From Croceivirga sp. (GTDB lineage Bacteria > Bacteroidota > Bacteroidia > Flavobacteriales > Flavobacteriaceae): 54,937 nucleotides of DNA. Below, piece by piece: positions 45,795-53,590 of the stretch; within the stretch, counting starts at the first letter, position 1, and each line of letters begins with the position of its first letter. The position numbers and the translations under genes were made by a program. The notes beneath the pieces are model-generated. The model made no database searches, was not told the origin of the DNA, and saw only the letters and a list, made by a program, of their open reading frames with translations. The DNA lies in contig JANQRG010000003.1 in NCBI GenBank assembly GCA_028284665.1, positions 1 to 54,937 on the forward strand, written 5' to 3'.

Positions 45795-46160
45795 TCATTT
45801 CTTTTTGATCTCGTCGTCAATTAGTTTTTTTAATTCCTCCAGTTCTTCTTTGTTCAGGTCCGTCTGTTGTGTAAAAAAGGAGGCAAATTGGCTGGGACTG
45901 TCGTTAAAGAAATTTTTTATCAATCCTTTTAATTGTTTGGAGAAGTAATCTTTCTTCTTTACCAAAGGATAGTATTGCCGGGAACGACCAAAACTTTTGT
46001 AGGCAACAACCCCCTTATCCATCATCCGCTTTAGCAGAGTAGCCACCGTTGTTGGCGCTGGCTTAGGTTCAGGATACGCTTCCAGGATGTCTTTCATAAA
46101 AGGGCGTTGGTGTTTCCAGATAATATGCATCAATTCTTCTTCTGATTTGGATAATTTCAT
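45795..46160 (-). CDS. BlaI/MecI-family repressor
   Basis: This 121-aa winged-helix repressor starts MKLSKSEEELMHIIWKH and has the recognition helix region in PAPTTVATLLKRMMDKGVVAYKSFGRSRQYYPLV, then a dimerisation helix bundle. The frame is open to 46325, but the family start at 46160 is preceded by palindromic operators that would otherwise lie inside the gene. It is cotranscribed with the BlaR1-like peptidase and probably autoregulated. Confidence 0.92.
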   Translation of the reverse strand: MKLSKSEEELMHIIWKHQRPFMKDILEAYPEPKPAPTTVATLLKRMMDKGVVAYKSFGRSRQYYPLVKKKDYFSKQLKGLIKNFFNDSPSQFASFFTQQTDLNKEELEELKKLIDDEIKKK

Positions 46161-46224
46161 TTCTACGAAATAAGAAGTTGTTCTACAAATATAGAAATAA
46201 TCTTTAATTCTACAAGTGTAGAAT
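46161..46224 (-). promoter_or_regulatory. Tandem palindromic operators of the BlaI-like repressor
   Basis: There are three related sites: ATTCTACAAGTGTAGAAT (46207-46224; perfect 8-bp arms, 2-bp spacer), TTCTACAAATATAGAA (46181-46196) and a degenerate TTCTACGAAATAAGAA (46161-46176). The TACA/TGTA core matches known BlaI/MecI operators. They lie between the repressor start and the divergent flavoprotein gene, so they could control both. Confidence 0.78.
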
Positions 46225-46286
46225 AAAAACTTTAAAAAAGTTGTTCTTGTGTGACTTAAGTAGCTGTGGGTATTCCATTGTACGGC

Positions 46287-46294
46287 TACTTTTA
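46287..46294 (+). promoter_or_regulatory. -7 element of the SQR-like gene
   Basis: TACTTTTA, one mismatch from TAnnTTTG, ends 21 nt before the ATG at 46316. I see no convincing -33 element. Confidence 0.4.
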
Positions 46295-46315
46295 CGAATA
46301 CAAAAGCTGGAGGCC

Positions 46316-47518
46316 ATGAAAACAACTGTCGTTATTGGTGGAAATTTTGCAGGAATGACCGCCGCACTGGAAATTAAGCGTAAAGGGAAACGCGATCACA
46401 GGGTTGTGGTGATCGATAAGTCCCCCTTATTTCTTTTTATTCCGTCTCTGATCTGGGTGCCACTCGGTCGTAGGGAGGTAAAGGATATTTCATTTAGAAA
46501 AGACGCAATTTTAAAGAAAAAGGGGGTAGAGTTCATACAAACCGAAGCCTTACATGTTGATCCTTCGGTTAATACTGTAAAAACAAAGCAAGGCGATTTT
46601 GTATATGATCACCTGGTGATTGCCACCGGACCAAAAGTGGATTACGACGTAGCCCCTGGAGTTAGGGAGTATGCCCATTATATCGGCACCCCAAAGGGCG
46701 CCATGAAGACCCGAAAAGCCTTGGAAGAATTCAAGAAGGCTCCCGGACCTATTGTTATAGGCGCCACCCAAAATGCGGGTTGTATGGGGGCAGCCTATGA
46801 ATTTCTGTTTAACATAGAAAAATGGCTTCGCGAGCAGAAGATCCGAAAAAAAGTGGATTTGTATTGGATCACTCCTGAAAACTATCTTGGGCATTTTGGA
46901 ATTGACGGTATGCCCGGAGGCGAAACGATGCTAAAATCGTTCATGAAAATGTTCAATATCGAATACCGCACTGAGGTAGGGGTGAAGGAAGTCACTGAAG
47001 ATAGTGTAGCGCTCAGTTCTGGCGAAGTGTTGCCCAGTAGTTTTACCATGTTGATGCCTCCGTTTTTTGGGGTCGATTTTGTTTCCAACTCCCCGGCACT
47101 GAACCCTACTTCCAATGGATATTTGCCGGTGGGGGAGGATTATCGCCATAAAGACTGGCTTAACGTATGGGCGGCAGGGATTGCGGTTCAGGTTGACCTG
47201 CCTTTTACACCCGGAAAAGTTCCGTTCTCCGGCCCTAAAACAGGGTATCCGTCTGATGAAACCGGTAAGATTGTTGCGGAAAATATCATTCGGGTAGAAA
47301 AAGGGAAACAAAAATTAAAGACCAAAGCCTGGGGCAAAATTCCTGGTATTTGTGTAATGGATGCCGGGAAAAAAGAGGTGATCATCCTTAGTGATCATCT
47401 GTTTAAACCCCGCAATTTTGCCATAATGATCCCTAACATTTTCTACGACTTTTCTAAAGTATTGTTCGAAAAGTACTTTATGTGGAAAACCCGGAATGGA
47501 TATTCGCAATTGCCTTAA
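46316..47518 (+). CDS. Sulfide:quinone-reductase-like FAD oxidoreductase
   Basis: This 400-aa flavoprotein of the NDH-2/SQR superfamily has the FAD-binding start VVIGGNFAGMTAALE, the second motif LVIATGPKVDY and the C-terminal NVWAAGIAVQ. A Cys in NAGCMGAAYEF corresponds to the CxGPAYE motif of SQR-type enzymes, and another lies in GICVMDAG, so sulfide or a related electron donor is plausible. The frame opens at 46241, but the ATG at 46316 begins right at the FAD motif and follows a -7 element. Confidence 0.83.
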   Translation: MKTTVVIGGNFAGMTAALEIKRKGKRDHRVVVIDKSPLFLFIPSLIWVPLGRREVKDISFRKDAILKKKGVEFIQTEALHVDPSVNTVKTKQGDFVYDHLVIATGPKVDYDVAPGVREYAHYIGTPKGAMKTRKALEEFKKAPGPIVIGATQNAGCMGAAYEFLFNIEKWLREQKIRKKVDLYWITPENYLGHFGIDGMPGGETMLKSFMKMFNIEYRTEVGVKEVTEDSVALSSGEVLPSSFTMLMPPFFGVDFVSNSPALNPTSNGYLPVGEDYRHKDWLNVWAAGIAVQVDLPFTPGKVPFSGPKTGYPSDETGKIVAENIIRVEKGKQKLKTKAWGKIPGICVMDAGKKEVIILSDHLFKPRNFAIMIPNIFYDFSKVLFEKYFMWKTRNGYSQLP

Positions 47519-47536
47519 ACCGGGAAAATACTAAAG

Positions 47537-47566
47537 CATCCACCCTAAACAGGGTGGATGTTTTTT
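47537..47566 (+). terminator. Terminator of the SQR-like gene
   Basis: A perfect 10-bp stem (47537-47546 with 47551-47560), loop AAAC, followed by six T. It directly precedes the stop of the convergent M20 gene. Confidence 0.85.
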
Positions 47567-48956
47567 ATTGTGTGGAAAACTCCGTGTAATACTTATAGAA
47601 GTAAGGAATCGTTTCAATGCCCTTTAAAAAGTTCCATACCCCAAAATGCTCGTTGGGGGAGTGAATAGCGTCACTATCCAGGCCAAAACCCATTAGGATG
47701 GTTTTACTACCCAGTACCTCTTCAAATAAGGCTACGATGGGAATACTCCCCCCGGTACGTTCCGGGATCGGGGTTTTACCAAAGGTCGTCTCGTAGGCTT
47801 TGGCCGCCGCCTGATACCCAATACTATCTGTTGGGGTAACATAGGGAAGACCTCCGTGATGCGGGGTAACCGTTACTTTCACCCCTTCCGGAGCAATAGC
47901 TTCAAAATGCCTGGCAAACAGTTCGGTGATCTCATCCGGATCCTGATGGGGCACTAACCGCATGGAGATCTTCGCATTCGCTTTGCTGGCAATAACGGTT
48001 TTAGCGCCCTCGCCGGTATAGCCCCCCCAAATCCCATTAACGTCCAGGGTGGGACGAATGGAATAGCGCTCCGGAGTAGTATAACCAGATTCCCCGTACA
48101 CATCACCAATAGCAAGGGCATTCTTATACGCCTCCAGGCTAAATGGCGCCTCTGCCATATGTGCGCGTTCCGCAGTACTCAGTTCTTCTACTTTATCATA
48201 AAAACCGGGAATGGTAATGTGATTGTTTTCGTCGTGCAAGGAGGCAATCATTTTGGATAAGATGTTGATCGGGTTGGGTACTGCCCCGCCGTAGATACCG
48301 GAGTGCAGATCGCGATTGGGCCCTACCACTTCCACTTCAACATAGCTTAGTCCACGTAAGCCCGTAGTGATGGAAGGCACATCATTGGCCATCATGCCGG
48401 TATCCGAAATCAGAATAATGTCATTGTCCAGTTTTTCTTTATGTTCCGCCAGGAAATCTGCCAGGCTATCACTGCCAACCTCTTCTTCCCCCTCTATCAT
48501 GAACTTCACATTACAGGGCAAAGCGTTGTTTTTTACCATGAACTCCAGGGCTTTTACATGCATAAACATTTGCCCTTTATCATCGCAGGCGCCCCGGGCA
48601 AAGATGGCCCCATCCGGGTGGAGGTCCGTTGTTTTGATGACCGGTTCAAAGGGAGGGGAATTCCATAAACTTAAGGGGTCCGGAGGTTGCACATCATAGT
48701 GGCCGTACACCAGGATCGTGGGGAGTTTAGCATCAATTATTTTTTCGCCGTAAACAACAGGATATCCTTTGGTTTCACAGATCTCAGTGTGGTCGCAACC
48801 TGCATCTTTCAGGGATTTTTCAACGGCTTCTGCCGTTTCTATAACGTCCTGGGAATGGGCGCTGTCTGCGCTGATGGATGGGATCTTAAGGAGGGTAACA
48901 AGTTCGTTTACGAATCGGTCTTTGTGTTGTTGAATGTAGTTACTGATTTCTTCCAT
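47565..48956 (-). CDS. M20-family dipeptidase
   Basis: This 463-aa zinc peptidase resembles the CNDP/PepV-like branch of M20. Metal-binding residues are visible in VYGHYDVQPP (His86, Asp88), the bridging Asp of ARGACDDKGQ and the general-base Glu in IEGEEEVGSDS. The central lid domain spans about 215-380 and the C-terminal metal ligand lies in DAIHSPNEHF. There is no signal peptide, so it acts in the cytosol. It is a single gene. Confidence 0.93.
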   Translation of the reverse strand: MEEISNYIQQHKDRFVNELVTLLKIPSISADSAHSQDVIETAEAVEKSLKDAGCDHTEICETKGYPVVYGEKIIDAKLPTILVYGHYDVQPPDPLSLWNSPPFEPVIKTTDLHPDGAIFARGACDDKGQMFMHVKALEFMVKNNALPCNVKFMIEGEEEVGSDSLADFLAEHKEKLDNDIILISDTGMMANDVPSITTGLRGLSYVEVEVVGPNRDLHSGIYGGAVPNPINILSKMIASLHDENNHITIPGFYDKVEELSTAERAHMAEAPFSLEAYKNALAIGDVYGESGYTTPERYSIRPTLDVNGIWGGYTGEGAKTVIASKANAKISMRLVPHQDPDEITELFARHFEAIAPEGVKVTVTPHHGGLPYVTPTDSIGYQAAAKAYETTFGKTPIPERTGGSIPIVALFEEVLGSKTILMGFGLDSDAIHSPNEHFGVWNFLKGIETIPYFYKYYTEFSTQ

Positions 48957-49034
48957 GGAATAGTTTTCTGGAATACTAAAAATAGTAAAAAGAAGTTTTT
49001 AAAACCGAGGGATGCGGCAATTGAAAAATTGAAG

Positions 49035-49042
49035 TATATTTG
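49035..49042 (+). promoter_or_regulatory. -7 promoter element before the tRNA-Leu region
   Basis: TATATTTG is a perfect TAnnTTTG match 12 nt upstream of the first tRNA-Leu-like sequence. It probably drives transcription through the remnant into the intact tRNA-Leu. Confidence 0.6.
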
Positions 49043-49054
49043 CACTCCCGTAAT

Positions 49055-49133
49055 GCGGCTGTGATGGAACTGGTAGACCCGTCCGAACGGAGTTCATCCG
49101 GGCGGGCATGCTGGACTTAGGAGTGAGACGAGA
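49055..49133 (+). pseudogene. tRNA-Leu remnant interrupted by a 29-nt hairpin insertion
   Basis: The first 24 nt (49055-49078) are identical to the 5' end of the intact tRNA-Leu at 49158. Then 29 nt (49079-49107) that can fold into a GC-rich hairpin are inserted. After it the sequence resumes with a near match to the anticodon arm (ATGCTGGACTTAGGA) and variable arm. The T arm and 3' acceptor strand are missing, so it cannot form a tRNA. Confidence 0.7.
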
Positions 49134-49157
49134 AAAAGTTCTTAAAATATTGACTAT

Positions 49158-49239
49158 GCGGCTGTGATGGAACTGGTAGACATGCTTGACTTAGGATCAA
49201 GTGCCGAGAGGCGTGGGGGTTCGACTCCCTTCAGCCGCA
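49158..49239 (+). tRNA. tRNA-Leu (anticodon TAG)
   Basis: The 82-nt gene has a perfect 7-bp acceptor stem (GCGGCTG with CAGCCGC), a D arm with GGTAGA, an anticodon loop CTTAGGA closed by TTGA/TCAA pairs, a long class II variable arm (GCCGAGAGGC) and a T arm with GGTTCGACTCC. CCA is not encoded. The anticodon TAG reads CUN leucine codons. Confidence 0.93.
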
Positions 49240-49248
49240 CAGAAAAAT

Positions 49249-49276
49249 AAAAGCCCTTCAAATTTGAAGGGCTTTT
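49249..49276 (+). terminator. Terminator after tRNA-Leu
   Basis: This is a perfect 28-bp palindrome with arms AAAAGCCCTTCAAA and its complement, ending in T-rich sequence, 9 nt past the tRNA. It may work in both directions, also serving the convergent DUF983 gene. Confidence 0.8.
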
Positions 49277-49303
49277 ATTTATAGCTATTCCAGCACAATA
49301 GTA

Positions 49304-49660
49304 CTATCGGGAATAATTTTTGAAAAGATATATCCAAAGTATCCTAGATAACCTCATATTAAAAGAGGAAAGTAGAAGTAGGACACCCGCAATTATTCCA
49401 ATTATACGTAAATCAAATTTTTCTTCAAAAAACGTACTGGCAATTAGGTACGTAAGAATACCTTGACCAACTGTAAGTCCATAACTAACATACATTGCTC
49501 CATAGAAGAAACCTGGTTCTTTACGGTTTTTGAAACCGCACTTTGGACAACTCTCGTTCATTTCAGCCTTTCTGAAATTGAAGTAGATGTTGGAGTTTTT
49601 GAAAATTTTCCCTTTACCGCAGTTGGGACACTTATTGGTTAAAATGTTTTTTATCATCAT
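49304..49660 (-). CDS. DUF983 membrane protein
   Basis: This 118-aa protein has an N-terminal zinc ribbon of two Cys-x2-Cys knuckles (CPNCGKGKIF and CPKCGFKNRKEPGFFYGAMYVSYG) and two membrane helices after it, the DUF983 pattern. It is the last gene of a minus-strand operon that starts at 51482, 8 nt after the formylglycine-generating-enzyme-like gene. Function is unknown. Confidence 0.87.
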   Translation of the reverse strand: MMIKNILTNKCPNCGKGKIFKNSNIYFNFRKAEMNESCPKCGFKNRKEPGFFYGAMYVSYGLTVGQGILTYLIASTFFEEKFDLRIIGIIAGVLLLLSSFNMRLSRILWIYLFKNYSR

Positions 49661-49668
49661 TATGAGTT

Positions 49669-50553
49669 TTAATTGTTAGGGATATCTTTTACGCATCTAA
49701 AGCCGACATGCATAAGTGAGGTTTCAGGGGTAGAACCACTTCTTCCCGATACCCTATAACCATGACAGACCATTGGGTCGCATAGGTAGGAACCTCCTCG
49801 CTGAGCTTTTTCACTTTCGGCGTTGGGAACGAACGGTTCCGAACTTTGTTCATAGGGTATTTTCCAGTTTTCACACCACTCCCATACATTGCCAGCCATA
49901 TCTTCCAAGCCCAAAGCGGATTCTCCAAAAGTTCCTACAGGAGAAGTGTATTTATAACCATCTTTCACGCTATTGTAAAGCGGGAAAGCACCTTGCCAGA
50001 CATTTGCTTGGTATTTCCCATCTTTCATAAGAGTATCTGAGCCCCAGGGATACTTAGCCGTCTTTATAAGCCCTCCGTTTCTTGCCGCATGTTCCCATTG
50101 TTGTTCAGTGGGCAAACGTTTACCAGCCCATTTGCAGTAAGCTTTAGCATCATTCCAGGACACTTGTGTTACAGGGTGACTATCCTTTGCATTTTCTCCT
50201 TTAGGACCTTGTGGAAACATCCAGTTGGCACCATCAACCAAAGTCCATATACCTATCTCCATATGAAATACCCCAGCATTTCCGAATTTTTCTGCATCCG
50301 TTTCATAAGCAGTTTCTTGTACAAACCTTCGGAATTGGGCCACTGTAACAGGGTGGATATCCATGTAGAATGATTTTGTCACCTTTTCATGAACTGGTCC
50401 TTCCTGTGCAAACACTTCATTGGAACCTATAGTGCTTTTGCCTCCGGGAATTTTCACCATACCTTCCGGAGCCAATACCCTTTCTGAATTGTAAGCACTA
50501 ATAAGCACACCGGAAAAGAATGTCAATAGGATCAAATGGATATTTTTTTTCAT
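49669..50553 (-). CDS. Formylglycine-generating-enzyme family protein with catalytic Cys pair
   Basis: This 294-aa exported protein has an N-terminal signal sequence (about 1-20) and a full FGE-sulfatase domain (MVKIPGGKSTIGSNE ... PVTQVSWNDAKAYCKWAGKRLPTEQQWEHAAR ... GLEDMAGNVWEWCENW). The C-terminal block RGGSYLCDPMVC carries Cys258 and Cys263, matching in place and spacing the two catalytic cysteines of true FGE. Most bacterial SUMF1-domain proteins lack that pair. It could oxidise a Cys of an exported sulfatase; no sulfatase is in the window. It follows the OMP gene by 35 nt. Confidence 0.85.
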   Translation of the reverse strand: MKKNIHLILLTFFSGVLISAYNSERVLAPEGMVKIPGGKSTIGSNEVFAQEGPVHEKVTKSFYMDIHPVTVAQFRRFVQETAYETDAEKFGNAGVFHMEIGIWTLVDGANWMFPQGPKGENAKDSHPVTQVSWNDAKAYCKWAGKRLPTEQQWEHAARNGGLIKTAKYPWGSDTLMKDGKYQANVWQGAFPLYNSVKDGYKYTSPVGTFGESALGLEDMAGNVWEWCENWKIPYEQSSEPFVPNAESEKAQRGGSYLCDPMVCHGYRVSGRSGSTPETSLMHVGFRCVKDIPNN

Positions 50554-50588
50554 CTTGTTTTAATTAAGATTGATGGAAACGATTACAG

Positions 50589-51482
50589 TTACTTTATTAG
50601 TAGAAAACTCGCCTTCAGAAACGCCCCATTTTCTAATCCGTAATCTTCGGTATCCCCATTAACGTCAGTTGCTGTTAGCTTTCTACTTAAGGATAGCCCT
50701 CCGGACAATACTAGTCGTACACTTTTTGATAGATCAGTAGCTACCGTCGGACCAATATTATATCTGGAAAATTTGATACTTTCTACTTGCCCAATGTTTC
50801 GGTCTGTGTTCTCAACGTTAAGGGCGTACTCGTTACCTTGAAGGTCCACTCGGAATCCTAATATCACTTTATTTAGATGGTAACGTATGGCGGCCTGTAT
50901 TGGAGCCAGGATCAGGACATCCCAATTGCCGCTGCGGTATATAAATTCACCAACAGGCACTAGTTGTGGTTCACCAAATCCATTGGTGTAGGCGGCTCCC
51001 AAGCCATATTTGATACCATTGTCCGTGATGTATCTAACGAGTCCTGATGCCTGTAGCGTAAAGGCATCTGAACTTAGGCTTCCTGAAAAGTCTGATGCAA
51101 TGGTAGGGGAAATTATTGCTCTTACCGCCCAATTATTGCTCAATCTTTGATTGATTCCAGCTGAAAATTTCAAGGCATGCAAGTTTGCATCAACGCTTCG
51201 GTCATTGGGTAGGTCATTTAAAGGCCCCCCCAGAAAGGTATAATCAACACCCGTAAACAATGTGGTCTTATCGTTTTTCAATTTGAAAGGCGCCAAAAAG
51301 AACGCTCTGAATTCAGATATGTTGATTTCTGTATCCCCAAGCTGCGGATTTGAAGGATTATCCAAACTTACCGCCGGATTAAAAGTGTATGATATTCCTG
51401 CCAGGTTAAAGTCTTCCTCTTGAGCGCTTATCTGAAAGTATGCAATCAGTAATGTCAATACGGTTATTAATTTAGTTTTCAT
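50589..51482 (-). CDS. Predicted outer-membrane beta-barrel protein (DUF6268-like)
   Basis: This 297-aa protein has a signal peptide (MKTKLITVLTLLIAYFQISAQ) and alternating amphipathic strands ending in the aromatic-free but hydrophobic FLKASFLLIK, consistent with a beta barrel. It resembles DUF6268-type flavobacterial proteins, though I am unsure. The frame opens at 51509; the ATG at 51482 starts at the signal peptide and lies properly downstream of the promoter at 51520. It is the first gene of a three-gene operon with the FGE-like and DUF983 genes. Confidence 0.7.
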   Translation of the reverse strand: MKTKLITVLTLLIAYFQISAQEEDFNLAGISYTFNPAVSLDNPSNPQLGDTEINISEFRAFFLAPFKLKNDKTTLFTGVDYTFLGGPLNDLPNDRSVDANLHALKFSAGINQRLSNNWAVRAIISPTIASDFSGSLSSDAFTLQASGLVRYITDNGIKYGLGAAYTNGFGEPQLVPVGEFIYRSGNWDVLILAPIQAAIRYHLNKVILGFRVDLQGNEYALNVENTDRNIGQVESIKFSRYNIGPTVATDLSKSVRLVLSGGLSLSRKLTATDVNGDTEDYGLENGAFLKASFLLIK

Positions 51483-51519
51483 GATATTGTGTTTTAGGTT
51501 GTTAAACATATTCTTTGGT

Positions 51520-51584
51520 CAAACTTACCTTCGCTCAAACCTTTATGCACTCTAGAACTTCCCATCGTAGCATTTGGCTTTCCG
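51520..51584 (-). promoter_or_regulatory. Type B operator and promoter (OMP-FGE operon)
   Basis: Read on the minus strand, CGGAA (51584-51580) and GGGAA (51563-51559) are 21 bp apart, followed after 31 bases by a perfect -7 element TAAGTTTG (51527-51520). The block TACGATGGGAAGTTCT is identical to that in the promoter at 53449-53513. Confidence 0.75.
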
Positions 51585-51590
51585 AATGTT

Positions 51591-52859
51591 TTAACCTCTA
51601 TTTTTACCCTTGTTTTTTCGGGTTGACCAATTTCCTTTTAGCTTATCGTTGTTTTTGAATTGCTCGTAGTTTCTATCTTGGGGAACCTTCTCTCGGAAAT
51701 CAATTTTTGGGGAATTTCCATTTCTTGTCCCTTGATTTGATCTATTCGGTTTTGCACGTTCCCGATTATCTCTGGAAAGGCCAATGTTCTTTTCCTTTTC
51801 GATTCTTAAAGCGGTGCTAAGGCCACTTCTACTGTGGGGATGTCGTCTGTAATGGCGGTGATAATGAGCATGCAAATGAACATGGCGGTGGGGATAATGC
51901 AAGTGATGCCAATGGACATAGTGATAACTTGGAAGTCCAATGATGATTACCGTGCCCCCTGGTCCATAATAGAATCCTGTGTAGTAACAGTAGGGCATTG
52001 GCCTCCAATAGGGATAAGTATACCAGTAGGGGTATCCATACCAATAGGAATAGCTATAGGTTACCTTTACTGTGCTTGGCTCTTTGTATTCCTTTTCACT
52101 AATGTTGTTGTCCTGAGCATATAGATCAGCTGCTTGTTGCATTTCCTGAAAAGCCTCAGGATCTTCTTCAAGTTGTTTTTTGTAATCGTTCAGCTCTTCA
52201 GCTTGTTTTCGGGCCGCATCCAGGTTTAATTCCCCAGCCTTTTCAGTAATCCATTCGGGGTCCTCTTTGTAAATATCTCCCACTAGGATGGTCATATCAA
52301 TATTGTCAACTAACAGACTTAATAATTCTGGATTTTGGACAAGCTTTCGAATACTGGCCTGTGCCTTATGAGGATACCTTTTAATGGTTTCTTTGAATTG
52401 CGATCGAGTTGACTGGTTCAATGAAGCGATTTCCTCTAAGGTTTCCTCCTTTTTAAGTACACTGGCAACATCATCCTGAATTTCCTCTGGATAGGATGCT
52501 ATCAATGTTTTCCTGTTGTACTTGGTGTTGCTTAAACGGGCCAAAGAATCAATTAGCCTAGGATATCGGGTCAACTCGTAAAAGCTTTCCTGAGTATCAC
52601 GATCAAGAGCTGTTACTGCATTTAAAAAAGCTTCTTGCGACGTTTTCCGGAGACTTTCAAGGCGAATCAATAAGGCTGGATGCTGTGCCACTTCAAAGAT
52701 GTGACCCCTGGTTTCCTCAGGGTAAAGCACAATTGCATCGATAACATCTTGCTCCTGTTTTGCCAGAGTTCTAAGGGTAATCCTGTTATCCTGAGCAAAG
52801 GCGGGTGTAAAGAATTGTAGTAGGAATACTGCGATTATCAAGTTGAATATTCGTTTCAT
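51591..52859 (-). CDS. Exported protein with Tyr/Trp-rich and His-rich segments
   Basis: This 422-aa protein has a signal peptide (MKRIFNLIIAVFLLQFFTPAFAQ), then a helical region (25-250) with degenerate repeats built around Tyr-Pro and acidic residues. A Tyr/Trp-rich stretch (about 268-298) and a segment with 14 His in about 31 residues (313-342) follow, with a basic, Asn-rich tail. The His segment could bind metal ions in the periplasm; that is inference. The ATG at 52859 starts at the signal peptide. It follows the DUF4136 gene by 13 nt in one operon. I do not recognise the family. Confidence 0.75.
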   Translation of the reverse strand: MKRIFNLIIAVFLLQFFTPAFAQDNRITLRTLAKQEQDVIDAIVLYPEETRGHIFEVAQHPALLIRLESLRKTSQEAFLNAVTALDRDTQESFYELTRYPRLIDSLARLSNTKYNRKTLIASYPEEIQDDVASVLKKEETLEEIASLNQSTRSQFKETIKRYPHKAQASIRKLVQNPELLSLLVDNIDMTILVGDIYKEDPEWITEKAGELNLDAARKQAEELNDYKKQLEEDPEAFQEMQQAADLYAQDNNISEKEYKEPSTVKVTYSYSYWYGYPYWYTYPYWRPMPYCYYTGFYYGPGGTVIIIGLPSYHYVHWHHLHYPHRHVHLHAHYHRHYRRHPHSRSGLSTALRIEKEKNIGLSRDNRERAKPNRSNQGTRNGNSPKIDFREKVPQDRNYEQFKNNDKLKGNWSTRKNKGKNRG

Positions 52860-52872
52860 AACACCTGTGATT

Positions 52873-53412
52873 TTAAAGTGATCGGTCTTTTCTGTATTTG
52901 TCGAAGATGGCCTTAACGGCATCATTTATTTTTTGCTCCAATTCAATGGAATTTGTTGTGATGACCCCCGTTGTGCTAGCATGCCAAACCACTTCCTTGG
53001 TTTTGGCATCAATGAAGTCTACAATTAGGGTTCCTTGGGTATATTCCCTCACTTCCACTTCTGTGATTTGATATCGCCATCTTCTGCGGCCGTAGTAATT
53101 GGTATAGGTATCCAGATCTCTTTTAGTATCAACCACTACGAAATAGTTGATCAATACATCAGGACCTGTGACTCCAGAATTGTTCTTCACAGTTGAAATG
53201 GCCCGGGCCTGTTCTTCTATGGCTTTCTCTAGTTGCATTTTTTGTGTAGGATTTACATGGACTAAGAAGCCCACTTCGGTGTCGGCGAGCGTGTAGGAAC
53301 TATACTTGTTCAAATCGGCTTCATTGGCCGTTTCACTGGATACCTGCAAACTGGAACAGCCGGTTAAAAACAAAAGGAATGTTGCGCATACTAATCTAAG
53401 GGTTGTTTTCAT
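52873..53412 (-). CDS. DUF4136 lipoprotein
   Basis: This 179-aa lipoprotein has a signal peptide ending in the lipobox LTGC (Cys19) and the DUF4136 features: YSSYTLAD near the start, PDVLINYFVVVDTKRD, and GTLIVDFIDAKTKEVVWHASTTG. Function is unknown. It is the first gene of an operon with the His-rich protein, behind a type B promoter. Confidence 0.85.
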   Translation of the reverse strand: MKTTLRLVCATFLLFLTGCSSLQVSSETANEADLNKYSSYTLADTEVGFLVHVNPTQKMQLEKAIEEQARAISTVKNNSGVTGPDVLINYFVVVDTKRDLDTYTNYYGRRRWRYQITEVEVREYTQGTLIVDFIDAKTKEVVWHASTTGVITTNSIELEQKINDAVKAIFDKYRKDRSL

Positions 53413-53448
53413 GATTATTAATTTTAGGTTTTAAACATAATTTCATGT

Positions 53449-53513
53449 CAAAGTTATCCTTGCGAAAGCCTATAAACACTAGAGAACTTCCCATCGTACC
53501 TAGTGGGTTTCCC
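53449..53513 (-). promoter_or_regulatory. Type B operator and promoter (DUF4136 operon)
   Basis: On the minus strand, GGGAA copies (53513-53509 and 53492-53488) are exactly 21 bp apart, followed after 31 bases by a perfect -7 element TAACTTTG (53456-53449). The spacing is identical to that of the OMP-FGE promoter. Confidence 0.78.
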
Positions 53514-53540
53514 AACGGGAAATGGTGATTTTGACCATAA

Positions 53541-53570
53541 AAAAAGCCACCTTCTTGCAGGTGGCTTTTT
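53541..53570 (-). terminator. Terminator after the CotH-like gene
   Basis: A perfect 12-bp stem (53541-53552 with 53559-53570) with a 6-nt loop TCTTGC, giving a T run on the minus strand, 21 nt past the stop at 53591. Confidence 0.82.
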
Positions 53571-53590
53571 ATTTCAAATAGTATTCTGGG

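Noticed and set aside
46161-46325. N-terminal extension of the BlaI-like protein
   Set aside because: The extension would contain the operators and is not homologous to the family; the MKLSKSEEEL start fits instead.
49055-49239. Two functional tRNA-Leu genes, or one with an intron
   Set aside because: The first copy lacks the T arm and the 3' acceptor strand, and the insertion is outside the anticodon loop where introns normally lie.
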